Made by a program: the position numbers and the translations under genes. From Coraliomargarita algicola (GTDB lineage Bacteria; Verrucomicrobiota; Verrucomicrobiia; Opitutales; Coraliomargaritaceae), in contig NZ_CP138858.1 in NCBI RefSeq assembly GCF_033878955.1, positions 558,001-622,000 on the forward strand: a stretch of DNA of 64,000 nt, written 5' to 3'. Under the pieces are notes generated by a model. That model saw nothing but the letters and a program-made list of their open reading frames with translations. It made no database searches and had not been told where the DNA came from. Of this stretch, positions 38,283-46,392 are shown in pieces (the stretch's first letter is position 1; every line of letters starts with the position of its first letter).

Positions 38283-38456
38283 AATCAAAAAAACACGACA
38301 CAAAAAGCCATAAACTGACGAACGCAATCAACGAACTCTGGAAAATCCACCGACTCCCTCCTCAGGCTCACACACCATCTGTAGTGATGGCATATAACTT
38401 GACCGACTCAAACGGGGCATCCGCTTCGCTCAGCAGGCTGCAACAAGGCGGCAGGT

Positions 38457-39578
38457 TTATTTCCAATCAATGCTCGCGGACCAGGTGTCCAAGTCGACAA
38501 AGACCGAAGCGTGCACGAAGTCACGTGTATACTTCCAGCCATTACGCTGCGCATCCCCCATCGGGGGCCCCAAGGGTTTATCAAATTCCGGATACGTGAC
38601 AAAGGTGCCGGTATCATTCCCCTGATAGCTCCATGTATAACAGAAATATGAATATGGTTCCGCGACCAGTAGATAGCAGGCCAACGGGAATGTGATAGCT
38701 GCGCGAGCCATTTGCACACGTTCCTCGCGCGATTTCTGCATAATTTCTTGATCCCGCCAATCAAAGCCAGGCCATGCTTTGATCGCTAACAGCTTACCAG
38801 ACTTGGCAATGGCCTGTAGCACCTCAATATCCTCGGCCAGTGCCTCTTTCTTGCCAGGTTTGGCGCTGACAAAATGCTCTTTCATGGCGCCATCCGTCAC
38901 CTGTAAGAGTCTGGCACCGACATTCTCAGGGTCCATTGAAACACCGTTCTGAATGAGAATGCTAGATGAGCCAACTTGGCGACGCGTCTCCTCAACCATC
39001 GCGCAGAGCCCATTGTTCAACGCTTCGATCTTTTCGGGCGTCAACACCTTGCGCCGACTATGATTACTAAACTTGCCGATGGCATCGATAAACACACCGT
39101 CAGCCCCCAATTCGTGAACGGCTCTGCTGGCTGTGTCCGACCACCAACGCTGGACCTCCGGCTGTGACAGATCACTGAACGTGCTGTTGAAAATACGCAG
39201 AAGTTCCCCGTCCTTACTGAGCAGTTCGCCGCCCGGCGGAAAATCATCGATCGCATCATACCCGCCGATCTTTATGGTGGAATTCCAGTAGAACAGCACC
39301 TTCGCCTCCGGGTTGCGCTTTTTTATTTCTTCCACGGCAAGCGCGAACCCCTTTTCTGTGCTGCCGTGCTTCCGCTTGGCGTGACCTTTTTCAATCGTGA
39401 TTAAATCGAAATTTTCAGCGAGAAAATCCAGTTGTTCCGGAGTAAAATCATCCGACATATTTGCCAAATGGGCATAGACAGGAACGGTATCCCAATCAAA
39501 CGGAACATTGTGCGCAGCACTCACGAGCACAGTAGACGGCAAAAGCAAAGCTAAGGAGATCTTCAACAATTTCTTCAT
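38457..39578 (-). CDS. Secreted GHL15-type putative glycoside hydrolase
   Basis: The 373-residue product has a signal peptide ('LLKISLALLLPSTVLVSAA') and resembles the hypothetical glycosyl hydrolase family GHL15, a TIM-barrel group without proven substrate. Typical segments are 'VLFYWNSTIKIGGYD', 'LSQPEVQRWWSDTASRAV', 'LGADGVFIDAIGKF' (a strand-4-like acidic residue) and 'LAIKAWPGF'. It is probably active in the periplasm or outside the cell. The gene ends at 38457 and is followed by no close neighbour; a minisatellite lies upstream. Confidence 0.75.
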   Translation of the reverse strand: MKKLLKISLALLLPSTVLVSAAHNVPFDWDTVPVYAHLANMSDDFTPEQLDFLAENFDLITIEKGHAKRKHGSTEKGFALAVEEIKKRNPEAKVLFYWNSTIKIGGYDAIDDFPPGGELLSKDGELLRIFNSTFSDLSQPEVQRWWSDTASRAVHELGADGVFIDAIGKFSNHSRRKVLTPEKIEALNNGLCAMVEETRRQVGSSSILIQNGVSMDPENVGARLLQVTDGAMKEHFVSAKPGKKEALAEDIEVLQAIAKSGKLLAIKAWPGFDWRDQEIMQKSREERVQMARAAITFPLACYLLVAEPYSYFCYTWSYQGNDTGTFVTYPEFDKPLGPPMGDAQRNGWKYTRDFVHASVFVDLDTWSASIDWK

Positions 39579-39680
39579 AAATCAACTTTCTATGGGGTGT
39601 TCGTTCCTAGATTCACTTTGATCTCATAATTAAAAGCGAGCACATCCTATCCTTTATGCAACGCGTCCTGACATTCATAA

Positions 39681-39733
39681 TTGGACGTTGGATGTTGGAC
39701 GTTGGACGTTCGATGTTGGACGTTCGATGTTCC
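39681..39733. repeat. TTGGACGTT/TTCGATGTT minisatellite
   Basis: Short units TTGGACGTTGGATG, TTGGACGTTCGATG and similar repeat in tandem. On the minus strand they spell pieces like 'SNVQHRTSNVQHPTSN'. From memory, such SNVQ-type spurious peptides are widespread in PVC-phylum intergenic DNA. A second shorter patch is at 44778-44806. Confidence 0.7.
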
Positions 39734-39738
39734 CATCC

Positions 39739-39857
39739 CCACCGCTGGTTTGCTTCGTATAAATCGGTGTTTCGATGAAAAGCATGCGCTTAAACTACGT
39801 CCTTGGCACAGCTCGTCGAGGACTAAGTCAATGACACACCACAAAGGTAATGACATG
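39739..39857 (-). repeat. Dispersed repeat copy 1 (toxin 5' end plus upstream region)
   Basis: This copy matches 43477-43600 and 46346-46470. On the minus strand it contains an ATG (39785-39783) followed by the codons for 'LFIETPIYTK' as in the RelE-type toxin at 46392, but no toxin body follows. The 5' part, on the minus strand CATGTCATTACCTTTGTGG, forms the end of the PEP-CTERM gene. Confidence 0.75.
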
Positions 39858-41450
39858 CCTCGTGTTTAGCCTCCTGCCTGCCATAACTAGGCTAACAATG
39901 CCCCAGCTCACCCAAAGCGCAAAGTTGGTCGGCTCCGGAATTACCGTTGCGGTTATTGCCCTTAGACCATCAGAAATCTGATCATCATATTTAATCATAA
40001 AAATGTAATCATCCACCGTTAGCGTGGATCCATTACTAACATTATCAAAAGTATGCCCATCCCACATCCCGTACTCAATTAGGACAAACGTATCTCCCTT
40101 CGACAGCGCGGTTCCTTCATCTAAAAGAATAGATAGTGTCACAGTTCCCAGTGTCTCAGTAAAGGCCTCCGTATACGAGTTATAAACGGTGCCTAGGCCT
40201 AAGTTTGGCGTTGAAATGGTTCCTGAATCCACAACGCCAGCACCGTTGTCGCCAATCGTAAAGCTGATGTTAGCAACATCGTATTGCTCTAGTGCGAAGG
40301 AAATCCCCAAACCAGTCTCATCAATCTCGATACGACCACCACGCCCTAAATTAATGTTCCCGACTGCACCTTCGTCCTCAACGCCCCACCCGACGATAAT
40401 AGAATTAGACACGCCAACCACCGTATTCACACCGTCCACACTGAGTGTCCCCACTCCGCCTTCATAGCCCAAATTCACAGAATCGAATTGCCCCGTCCCT
40501 CCAGAGAAGAACGAGAGGCTCCCCTCCTCAAACAAGCCAATATACGCTCCCTGCGACACATTCAAAGTAGCGTTGTCTGAAACATGCACTTCGCCATATC
40601 CCTCATCACCGACAATAAAATACCCACTACTCACACTCGCGTTGTCACTAATAGTAGCCACACCTCTGGAACCGGAATTCCGCCCCAATGTGATATCATC
40701 GCCAGCGGTAACAATCGCCGAGCCGGTCACATTCCATTCTCCCTCGCCAGAATAACCTATATAAACATCATCTGTAGCATCGATCTTTACATTATCTGAT
40801 AGGTTCATAACTGCTGAACCATTGACCCCAATTTTAACATCCTCGCGCGCTGTTACAGTTACATTTTCACTCAAGTTTACGACCCCAGTGCCGCTATTGC
40901 CTGATGCGATCGTAAACTGCTCAGAAATAAAACTAGCATATCCATCAGCTTCCAGCGTCCCACTCCCATTAGGACCAATAAAGATAGACGCGGTGGCTTC
41001 AGCTTGACTGTTATCACCCATGATTAAACTGCCTTTGCTCGCGTTACCGATGATCAAATTATAACTGGCGCTCACGCTCGCTGCTTCCAAGAGCGTAATT
41101 GTACCCTCCGATCCGGTTTCATACGCAACATATATATCTACAGCACTAATTGACGACTGCCCCAAAGCCGTAAGTTCCCCCTCACCAAATTCATTTTGTC
41201 CGACAAAAAACTTATCTGATACAAATTGCGCCTCATCGTCCATAAACGCCTCACCAAATCCATTCTGACCGATTACAATACGGTCAGTGGTGCTTATACT
41301 TGATTCTCCATCAATAGAGAGAGAACCGATATCTGATACTTCAGGAGCAATCGCAACTTTGGCTGTAGAGTCGGTATAATCGCCGAGATACAGCACCGCG
41401 GCATCTGCAAACACGCTACTCAACAACACAGCAACACTCCCAAGGATCAT
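39828..41450 (-). CDS. PEP-CTERM surface protein with beta-strand repeats
   Basis: The product of about 540 residues starts with a signal peptide ('MILGSVAVLLSSVFADAA'; an upstream ATG at 41495 is possible). The body is made of roughly 20-35-residue repeats with 'VTVTAREDVKIGVNGSAVMN'-like units, fitting a parallel beta-helix of the autotransporter-associated type. The end carries a PEP-CTERM sorting signal, 'VIPEPTNFALWVSWG' then a hydrophobic helix and 'GRR'; the variant has PEPT. PEP-CTERM proteins are processed by exosortase and exported, often with exopolysaccharide. The last ten residues ('RHVITFVVCH') and the stop codon come from the dispersed repeat, so the 3' end was rebuilt. Confidence 0.8.
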   Translation of the reverse strand: MILGSVAVLLSSVFADAAVLYLGDYTDSTAKVAIAPEVSDIGSLSIDGESSISTTDRIVIGQNGFGEAFMDDEAQFVSDKFFVGQNEFGEGELTALGQSSISAVDIYVAYETGSEGTITLLEAASVSASYNLIIGNASKGSLIMGDNSQAEATASIFIGPNGSGTLEADGYASFISEQFTIASGNSGTGVVNLSENVTVTAREDVKIGVNGSAVMNLSDNVKIDATDDVYIGYSGEGEWNVTGSAIVTAGDDITLGRNSGSRGVATISDNASVSSGYFIVGDEGYGEVHVSDNATLNVSQGAYIGLFEEGSLSFFSGGTGQFDSVNLGYEGGVGTLSVDGVNTVVGVSNSIIVGWGVEDEGAVGNINLGRGGRIEIDETGLGISFALEQYDVANISFTIGDNGAGVVDSGTISTPNLGLGTVYNSYTEAFTETLGTVTLSILLDEGTALSKGDTFVLIEYGMWDGHTFDNVSNGSTLTVDDYIFMIKYDDQISDGLRAITATVIPEPTNFALWVSWGIVSLVMAGRRLNTRHVITFVVCH

Positions 41451-41507
41451 ACGCTTAGCGTATGATTCAATTGATAAACAATGAATTATGTACATTTTCT
41501 GATACAT

Positions 41508-41852
41508 CTTTTACGGTAATGATGAAAGCCGTGAAAACCGCCAATCTGGTCTCACAACCCAATGAAAGAGGCGGAACAATAACACTCTCCAACTGAATGG
41601 AAGATGAACCTTAACAAAAAATGCCTCAAAAAATACTGACGGAAGTTCGAAAGATGTCATGTCATTCCCCTTGTGCTGAGATTCTCACGATGCTCGCTGA
41701 GTTTGTAACGCGTGCAGGTCATGAATCGTAACGATCGCAGCATCTTTGATGAAGCGAAGTGGACGGCTATCGAATGCCAGCAGAGCTGCCCGAATTTCCT
41801 ACGATTGGCTTTCCCTCCTCGCCTCTTGTTCCGCTAAAAATCGCTCTTTGAA
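41508..41852. other. Gene-free stretch with a degenerate dispersed-repeat piece
   Basis: No gene is supported. GATGTCATGTCATTCCCCTTGTG (41653-41675) is a degenerate inverted copy of the dispersed-repeat motif. A minus-strand reading frame at 41685-41800 reads 'FIKDAAIVTIHDLHALQTQR' between stops without a start codon and may be a gene relic. The TetR promoter follows. Confidence 0.5.
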
Positions 41853-41853
41853 T

Positions 41854-41881
41854 TGACAAACTAGACGACTGGTCTAATTAG
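41854..41881 (+). promoter_or_regulatory. TetR promoter with operator
   Basis: TTGACA (41854-41859) and TAATTA (41876-41881) are 16 bases apart. The operator TAGAC-GACTG-GTCTA (41863-41877) fills the spacer. The same palindrome precedes the peroxidase gene at 42508. Its arms resemble the NemR-type TAGAC/GTCTA site. Confidence 0.7.
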
Positions 41882-41890
41882 TGCATTCAA

Positions 41891-42484
41891 ATGAGCGAAC
41901 AAGACACCAGAGAGCGTATTCTAGATGCGGGGGTTGAGATCATGCTGGAACGGAGTTTTCACTCAGTGGGGCTGAATCAATTACTCTCTGCGGTGAATGT
42001 GCCCAAGGGCTCGTTTTACCACTATTTCAAGTCCAAGGAACAGTTTGGTGTCGAGGTGCTACGCCACTACTCCAAGCAAGCGAACAGCAAGCGCCATCAA
42101 ATCCTCGCGAATCTTGAGATCTCAGAAAACCCGGTCGAACGCCTGGTTTTCATGCTCAACGCAGGGATCGAAGACATTCACGATGGAGGTTGCAAGTGCC
42201 CTTGCTTGCTGCAAAAGGTGGCCATCGAAGTTGTCAACACCAGCGAGAGCATGCGCGAGGCGCTGGCCGATGGCTTTGGCGAAATGATTGCGATCTTCAA
42301 AGAAGTCGTAGACGAAGCAGTCTCCAAACAATACCTATCCCAAGAACTGAATACAGAATCTGAAGCACAGTTCATCCTCGATCTCTGGGCAGGCGCACAG
42401 CAGCGCACTGCCATCATCCGCGATGTCGCTCCCCTGCGCCATGCAGTCGCTATCATCCGCGAGCGTTTAGCACGAAAAATATAG
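41891..42484 (+). CDS. TetR-family regulator (NemR-like)
   Basis: The 197-residue protein has the TetR helix-turn-helix ('SFHSVGLNQLLSAVNVPKGS', 'FYHYFKSKEQFGVEVL') and an all-helical ligand domain. C101, C103 and C105 ('GGCKCPCLL') lie near the place of the redox-active cysteine of NemR, so it may sense electrophiles or oxidants; this is inference. Identical operators stand in front of its own gene and in front of the downstream AhpD-like gene, so it most likely represses both. Confidence 0.88.
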   Translation: MSEQDTRERILDAGVEIMLERSFHSVGLNQLLSAVNVPKGSFYHYFKSKEQFGVEVLRHYSKQANSKRHQILANLEISENPVERLVFMLNAGIEDIHDGGCKCPCLLQKVAIEVVNTSESMREALADGFGEMIAIFKEVVDEAVSKQYLSQELNTESEAQFILDLWAGAQQRTAIIRDVAPLRHAVAIIRERLARKI

Positions 42485-42506
42485 ATTCCCTCTTTTTACG
42501 GAATAA

Positions 42507-42523
42507 GTAGACGACTGGTCTAC
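42507..42523 (+). promoter_or_regulatory. Second TetR operator, upstream of the AhpD-like gene
   Basis: GTAGAC-GACTG-GTCTAC has 6-bp arms and the same 5-base centre and orientation as the operator at 41863-41877. It sits 56 bases before the start codon at 42579. Confidence 0.7.
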
Positions 42524-42578
42524 TCGTATTCATTCAAATCAACATTCTTAATCACCAAAAACGAAAACATACAAAATA

Positions 42579-43127
42579 ATGAACAATATCACACTACATA
42601 CACTTGAGACTGCACCTGAAGCTAGCAAAGCGCTACTCGAAGGATCCATCAAAGCCTTCGGAATGATTCCGAACCTACATGCCGTCATGGCAGAGGCCCC
42701 GGGGCTATTGGAAGGCTACCAAGTGCTACACAAGTTGTTTCAAAATTCGTCCTTCGACAAGGATGAGCTCACGGTTGTATGGCAGACGATCAACGTGGAG
42801 CACGAGTGCCACTACTGCGTGCCGGCTCACAGCTTCATTGCGAATTCGATGGGCGTGGATTCCGCAATAACAGAAGCACTCAGAAACCGCACCGCAATGC
42901 CCAATGAAAAGCTTCAAGTCTTGCACGACACGACGCTCGCCATGGTGCGAGGTCGCGGACAGATCACTGAGGAAGAAACCCAGCGATTCTATGATGCGGG
43001 CTATGCACAACGTCAGTTGTTCGAAATCGTGCTAGGTCTTTCACAAAAAGTGATGAGCAACTACGTGAATCACATTGCGGCAACTCCAGTGGACGCGCCC
43101 TTCCAAAAATTTGCATGGGAGAAATAG
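42579..43127 (+). CDS. AhpD/carboxymuconolactone decarboxylase-family protein
   Basis: The 182-residue protein carries the AhpD-type active site 'VEHECHYCVPAH' with C77-x-x-C80 and H84, preceded by E74/E76 as proton-relay candidates. The fold is the all-helical CMD domain. Members with CxxC are peroxidases or disulfide reductants protecting against peroxides or electrophiles. It lies behind a TetR operator identical to that of tetR, so it is the likely regulated target. Confidence 0.85.
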   Translation: MNNITLHTLETAPEASKALLEGSIKAFGMIPNLHAVMAEAPGLLEGYQVLHKLFQNSSFDKDELTVVWQTINVEHECHYCVPAHSFIANSMGVDSAITEALRNRTAMPNEKLQVLHDTTLAMVRGRGQITEEETQRFYDAGYAQRQLFEIVLGLSQKVMSNYVNHIAATPVDAPFQKFAWEK

Positions 43128-43476
43128 TCGTCGTAGAAGCTAGAGCATAGCAGCGGGTTACCCCGCAAAAACTGAAGAGGATGCGGCGAAGGCCTCTGAA
43201 CGTTTGATAAATCTGCACGCTACGACACTTCACAAATCAGTGGCGTCAAACGCCTCACAGCGTTCAAAACGGGGCAGCTCATTACATTTGTGGTCTACTT
43301 GCGATCGATGGTGGCCCCGCCAGTTGAACGCATCTAACTCCTTTGCGCCCTCCGCGAACTCGAGTGAGCGCAGGGAACGGGCGGTTAAAATACATTTTTC
43401 ATCGTTTGGCATTGAACGTGGTCCTACTCGCGTTGCGCCCGGTCTTGTTGCTTCGCTCCGAACGACGTTCCCATGC

Positions 43477-43600
43477 CCACCGCTGGCTTGCTTCGTATAA
43501 ATCGGTGTTTCGATGAGAAGCATTTAGCAAAACTACGTCAATAGCGCAGCCCATCAAGAACTAAGTCAATAACCCACCACAAAGGTAATTACATGACCTG
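43477..43600 (-). repeat. Dispersed repeat copy 2
   Basis: On the minus strand it carries ATG followed by 'LLIETPIYTKQASGG', the start of the RelE-type toxin, then unrelated repeat DNA. Its other end has CCACAAAGGTAATTACATGACC, the conserved motif. No toxin body is left, so this is a scar. Confidence 0.75.
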
Positions 43601-43638
43601 TTTTTCAGCCCCTCATTCTTGCTCCGTGAGAGGTTAAA

Positions 43639-43658
43639 CTCAGACGCGACACGCTGCC
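43639..43658 (+). repeat. Left arm of the direct repeat flanking higBA
   Basis: CTCAGACGCGACACGCTGCC matches 44444-44463 (CTCAGACGCGGCAAGCTGCC) at 18 of 20 bases in the same orientation. The two arms bracket the higBA pair. Confidence 0.65.
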
Positions 43659-43732
43659 TCTCAAACCATGGATTGACTCATTCAATCGATAAGTTTTTCG
43701 TTTACACCGTTCGCTAATATTTAGGGTTCGAT

Positions 43733-44011
43733 ATGATTCAATCTTTCGCAGACGCCGACACACAAGTGCTTTTCCAGACGGAGAAGAATCGAAGGTTTGC
43801 TGCGATCGGTCGCATTGCCCTGCGGAAGCTCATTCAAATGAACCGAGCCAGTGACCTCGCGGATCTATCGGTGCCGCCAGGGAACCGTCTGGAGGCACTC
43901 AAAGGTAGTTTAATTGGATTTCATTCCATTCGAATTAACAGGCTATGGCGCATTGTCTTTCGCTGGACAGAACAAGGACCTGCAGACGTCCAAATTCAAG
44001 ACTATCATTGA
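43733..44011 (+). CDS. higB: HigB/RelE-superfamily toxin
   Basis: The 92-residue protein is a HigB-type (plasmid maintenance killer) mRNA interferase: 'LRKLIQMNRASDLADLSVPP' followed by 'GNRLEALKGSLIGFHSIRIN' and 'RLWRIVFRW'. HigB toxins cleave ribosome-bound mRNA when free of antitoxin. The antitoxin gene follows 32 bases later, the toxin-first order typical of higBA. The locus lies between repeats in the accessory region. Confidence 0.88.
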   Translation: MIQSFADADTQVLFQTEKNRRFAAIGRIALRKLIQMNRASDLADLSVPPGNRLEALKGSLIGFHSIRINRLWRIVFRWTEQGPADVQIQDYH

Positions 44012-44043
44012 CAATGCCCCTATAACGTCATACGTTACACCCC

Positions 44044-44346
44044 ATGAATCCGCCGATCACACCGGGAGAAATCTTACTTGAAGAATACCTAGAACCAATG
44101 GGCATTTCACAAAACGCTATGGCACGCGCAATTGGAGTTGCCCCACGGGCAATCAATGAAATTGTGCACGGTAAACGCTCAATCACGCCGCAAATGTCGA
44201 TCCGCTTCGGGGCGTTTTTCAAACAGTCAGAAGACTTCTGGCACGGCATCCAAGTCGAGTGCGATTTCCGCGCCTTACGCAAAGAAGCGCCCCGCCTCAC
44301 AAAATATGTCCAAACCGCCGAATCGCTAATGGTCTGCCAAGATTGA
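44044..44346 (+). CDS. higA: HigA-family antitoxin (XRE type)
   Basis: The 100-residue protein begins 'MNPPITPGEILLEEYLEPMG', the classic HigA opening, and has an XRE helix-turn-helix ('ISQNAMARAIGVAPRAINEI', 'VHGKRSITPQMSIRF'). It should neutralise HigB and repress the promoter upstream of higB. Confidence 0.92.
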   Translation: MNPPITPGEILLEEYLEPMGISQNAMARAIGVAPRAINEIVHGKRSITPQMSIRFGAFFKQSEDFWHGIQVECDFRALRKEAPRLTKYVQTAESLMVCQD

Positions 44347-44860
44347 AAGCTATTTTGGCACAGCGACACTAGAGGATAAAATCAGAGGCTCCCAACGAGA
44401 TCATCGTTTTAACATCCACAAACAAAACACTCGACCGTTACACTCAGACGCGGCAAGCTGCCATTTTAATGATGAATCGCCCTTCTATTATCACTAATTC
44501 CTCAACAACAGCTTCGGTGCTGCACCGCACGCAACCACAAAGGTAATGACATGACCCGTTTCTCCGCTGAGAATCAAGCCGTGCCCGCTGCGGTCTTCAC
44601 AAGTGAAGCCCCTACATAGGATCAGTAGCCAGCGCGATGTAACTCGCACGACGCGGGCGTGCACCCGAGGGCATAAAAAACAAGTCCGCCCCTACTTACG
44701 ACTGACGAACCACCTCCTCGGCAAGCCGAGACTCCTCCTTAACCAAGGAGGAGAGTTTATACCCTTTCAATATACGACGTTCGATGTTCGATGTTCGAAG
44801 TTCAACGTGGTCCGGTTCGCGTTGCGCCCGGTCTCGTCGCTGCGCTCGGAACGATGTTCC
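44347..44860. other. Gene-free stretch made of repeats
   Basis: No gene is supported. It holds the right arm of the direct repeat flanking higBA (44444-44463), a partial dispersed-repeat motif ACCACAAAGGTAATGACATG (44534-44553), a CCTCCTT/AAGGAGG hairpin near 44730-44750, a TTCGATG minisatellite patch (44778-44806) and a second copy of the GCGTTGCGCCCGGTCT repeat (44820-44835). An open frame across it only reads through these repeats. Confidence 0.6.
44444..44463 (+). repeat. Right arm of the direct repeat flanking higBA
   Basis: CTCAGACGCGGCAAGCTGCC matches 43639-43658 with two mismatches; see that entry. Confidence 0.65.
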
Positions 44861-44953
44861 CTACCCTTCATCGATCAGCTTCTTGAGCAACTGATCCAGC
44901 ATGGCGGGATTGGCGAGGGCTTCAATCTCGCCAATGTCATTGCTCTGCTTGAG
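44861..44953 (-). pseudogene. Diverged, internally deleted copy of the gatB 3' end
   Basis: The segment matches the true gatB end in two blocks: 44861-44914 to 51941-51994 (3 mismatches in 54) and 44915-44953 to 52106-52144 (5 in 39). Exactly 111 bases (37 codons) are missing between them, so the frame is kept: on the minus strand it reads 'KQSNDIGEIEAL' then 'ANPAMLDQLLKKLIDEG' and stop. It starts precisely at the stop codon. All but one of the affected codons are changed silently, so it probably came from another gatB. Confidence 0.85.
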
Positions 44954-44959
44954 AGCTTC

Positions 44960-45289
44960 TTAACGAACCTCGACGACTCGCTGCTCTTGTGAGAATGCGT
45001 TTTCGATGTCGCTCCATCTTTGATTGAGCATTGTGAGCAAATCGCGAGTGCGACAGTTACCTAGACGAAGCCAAAGTAGACGACCTGTATCTTTGGGGCG
45101 CATGGCGAGGATAAAAAAGTCCTCGTCCTTGCTGATCATGATTCGTTATTCTTCGATGGCGAGATTCCACAAAGTCAAATCGTCGACTCGTCCCAAATCA
45201 CGCTCTAAGGCGTGAACCGCATCATAATCTCGGCCTCGTAACCAACGCGCGAGTGTCCCCGGCAATTGGACATCTATAAGAAACTTCAT
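44960..45289 (-). pseudogene. DUF5615 (PIN-like) toxin gene with one in-frame stop
   Basis: From the ATG at 45289 the frame reads 'MKFLIDVQLPGTLARWLRGR' to 'LWNLAIEE', then TAA at 45148-45146 (codon 48), then continues without shift 'RIMISKDEDFFILAMRPKD' to a stop at 44962-44960. The 109 codons match the normal length of DUF5615 toxins, with the N-terminal D and the 'SKDEDF' acidic motif. Its ATG overlaps the stop of the DUF433 antitoxin (ATGA). One nonsense change has silenced an otherwise intact gene, unless it is read through. Confidence 0.88.
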
Positions 45290-45513
45290 GCAGCTCCGGC
45301 GATGACTACGCGATCGGTTTGACGTGCCGCATACGTAAGGGCAGCCACAATATCATCAGCCTCAAGGAATGGATAATCTTCGAGAATTTCCTCATTACTT
45401 GCACCGGCAGCAATCAAGGCGAGTATGTCACTGACACGCAAGCGGTAGCCACGGATGCAAGGGCGTCCTCCACACTTCCCAGACTCGATTGTAATGCGCT
45501 CAATTAATTCCAT
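45286..45513 (-). CDS. DUF433 antitoxin
   Basis: The 75-residue protein is a typical DUF433 antitoxin: 'RITIESGKCGGRPCIRGYRL', 'RVSDILALIAAG' and 'EEILEDYPFLEADDIVAALT'. It is a small winged-helix-like protein that pairs with DUF5615 toxins. It is intact although its toxin gene (overlapping by four bases) has a premature stop, the safe direction of decay. Confidence 0.92.
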   Translation of the reverse strand: MELIERITIESGKCGGRPCIRGYRLRVSDILALIAAGASNEEILEDYPFLEADDIVAALTYAARQTDRVVIAGAA

Positions 45514-45708
45514 AAGCTATAAATGTAGGTTAAATCAGAAATCCTGCAAGTGGTAAGTCTCAAGCAAGAAATCATCAGACATAGGGGCGTCACTTGTCTG
45601 AGGTCATGAGCTTGCCGAATGGTGACGCAGGCCGCAGTAAGTGAAGCCCGGACGCTCCATCAATCAGCTTCTTGACTAGCTCGTGCAGTTCTTTGAATTG
45701 GATGAGCC

Positions 45709-46068
45709 CTAACTCTGCGTTTTTGCGCCTTTGCGTGAGCCGATTTCTGAGCCTGACTGACGTCCATACACACCCTGCTCTTCCGCGCATTCTAATACTT
45801 GCTCGGGGTATTTCGTCGCGACGCGCATCAAGACCTTCGCACTCGGTGGCGGTTGACGACGCCCCTGCTCCCAACCGCGGACGGTCCCAACGGGTGTATC
45901 GAGTAACTTCGCGAAGGCTTCCTGTGTCAGTCCGAGTTTAATACGCGCATGCGCCACTTCGTTCTCAGGGTTCACCACACGCACACGCGCCGGTGCCAGG
46001 TCGCCCTTCTCAATCGCCTTCATCTGACAGATCGAATCTTTCAGTTCTTTAAATAGTTCTGTGTCCAT
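45709..46068 (-). CDS. XRE-family antitoxin (HigA2/NadS type) paired with the RelE-type toxin
   Basis: The 119-residue protein has an N-terminal arm 'KAIEKGDLAPARVRVV' and a helix-turn-helix ('ARIKLGLTQEAFAKLLDTPV', 'GTVRGWEQGRRQPP'), as in toxin-first RelE/HigA pairs. The C-terminal tail 'GSRKGAKTQS' reads like intergenic repeat DNA, so the original end may have been replaced. It follows the toxin gene by 15 bases. A truncated paralogue is at 46705. Confidence 0.85.
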   Translation of the reverse strand: MDTELFKELKDSICQMKAIEKGDLAPARVRVVNPENEVAHARIKLGLTQEAFAKLLDTPVGTVRGWEQGRRQPPPSAKVLMRVATKYPEQVLECAEEQGVYGRQSGSEIGSRKGAKTQS

Positions 46069-46083
46069 GGTCGTGCTCCTTTT

Positions 46084-46392
46084 TTAGTCTTCAATCAGCT
46101 CTCTAAGTATCTTGATCTCGGCCTTGCTTAAATTGTCCTGTTTGTTTTTCGGGTAAGCCAATAGGAAGAAAATAACCTCCGGCGTGCTTCGATAGTAAAT
46201 GACTCGAAAGCCTCCACTCTTCCCGCCACCTTTCCGAGCTAAACGAATCTTCCGAAGTCCCCCACTACCTGCAATCAGATCACCCTTATTCGAATTCTCC
46301 AAAAGTTCGGCTTGTAACTGTTTCAGCTCATCATCTTCAAAAAGCCCACCGCTGGCTTGCTTTGTAAAGATCGGTGTTTCGATGAAAAGCAT
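46084..46392 (-). CDS. RelE/HigB-family toxin
   Basis: The 102-residue protein fits the RelE-like toxins paired with HigA2-type antitoxins: 'DDELKQLQAELLENSNKGDL', 'IAGSGGLRKIRLARKGGGKS', 'GGFRVIYYR' and 'VIFFLLAYPKNKQDNLS'. These bind the ribosome and cut mRNA. The first 16 codons ('MLFIETPIFTKQASGG') and the sequence before them form the dispersed repeat found twice more in this region without the toxin body. Confidence 0.9.
   Translation of the reverse strand: MLFIETPIFTKQASGGLFEDDELKQLQAELLENSNKGDLIAGSGGLRKIRLARKGGGKSGGFRVIYYRSTPEVIFFLLAYPKNKQDNLSKAEIKILRELIED

Larger units (their letters stand above)
43128..43732. other. Gene-free repeat-rich stretch upstream of higBA
   Basis: No gene is supported. 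It contains a repeat 'GCGTTGCGCCCGGTCTTGTT' (about 43433-43452; sister at 44820-44839), dispersed repeat copy 2 (43477-43600) and one arm of a 20-bp direct repeat (43639-43658). The higB promoter should lie in 43660-43730. Confidence 0.6.

Noticed and set aside
41685..41800. Minus-strand stretch reading 'FIKDAAIVTIHDLHALQTQR'
   Set aside because: It has no start codon and is bounded by stops; possibly a relic but unassignable.
43600..44560. Integron cassette with attC sites around higBA
   Set aside because: GTTAAAC at 43634-43640 fits a core-site half, but no partner RYYYAAC with foldable arms was found, the other flank lacks a fitting GTTRRRY, and no integron integrase is present.
44603..44992. 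129-codon open frame
   Set aside because: It reads through a minisatellite patch, a dispersed repeat and the antisense of the gatB fragment; none of it resembles a protein.
45657..45690. Third copy of the gatB 3' end
   Set aside because: Only 18 bases (CATCAATCAGCTTCTTGA) match exactly; too short to separate from shared codon use, unlike the 93-base match at 44861.
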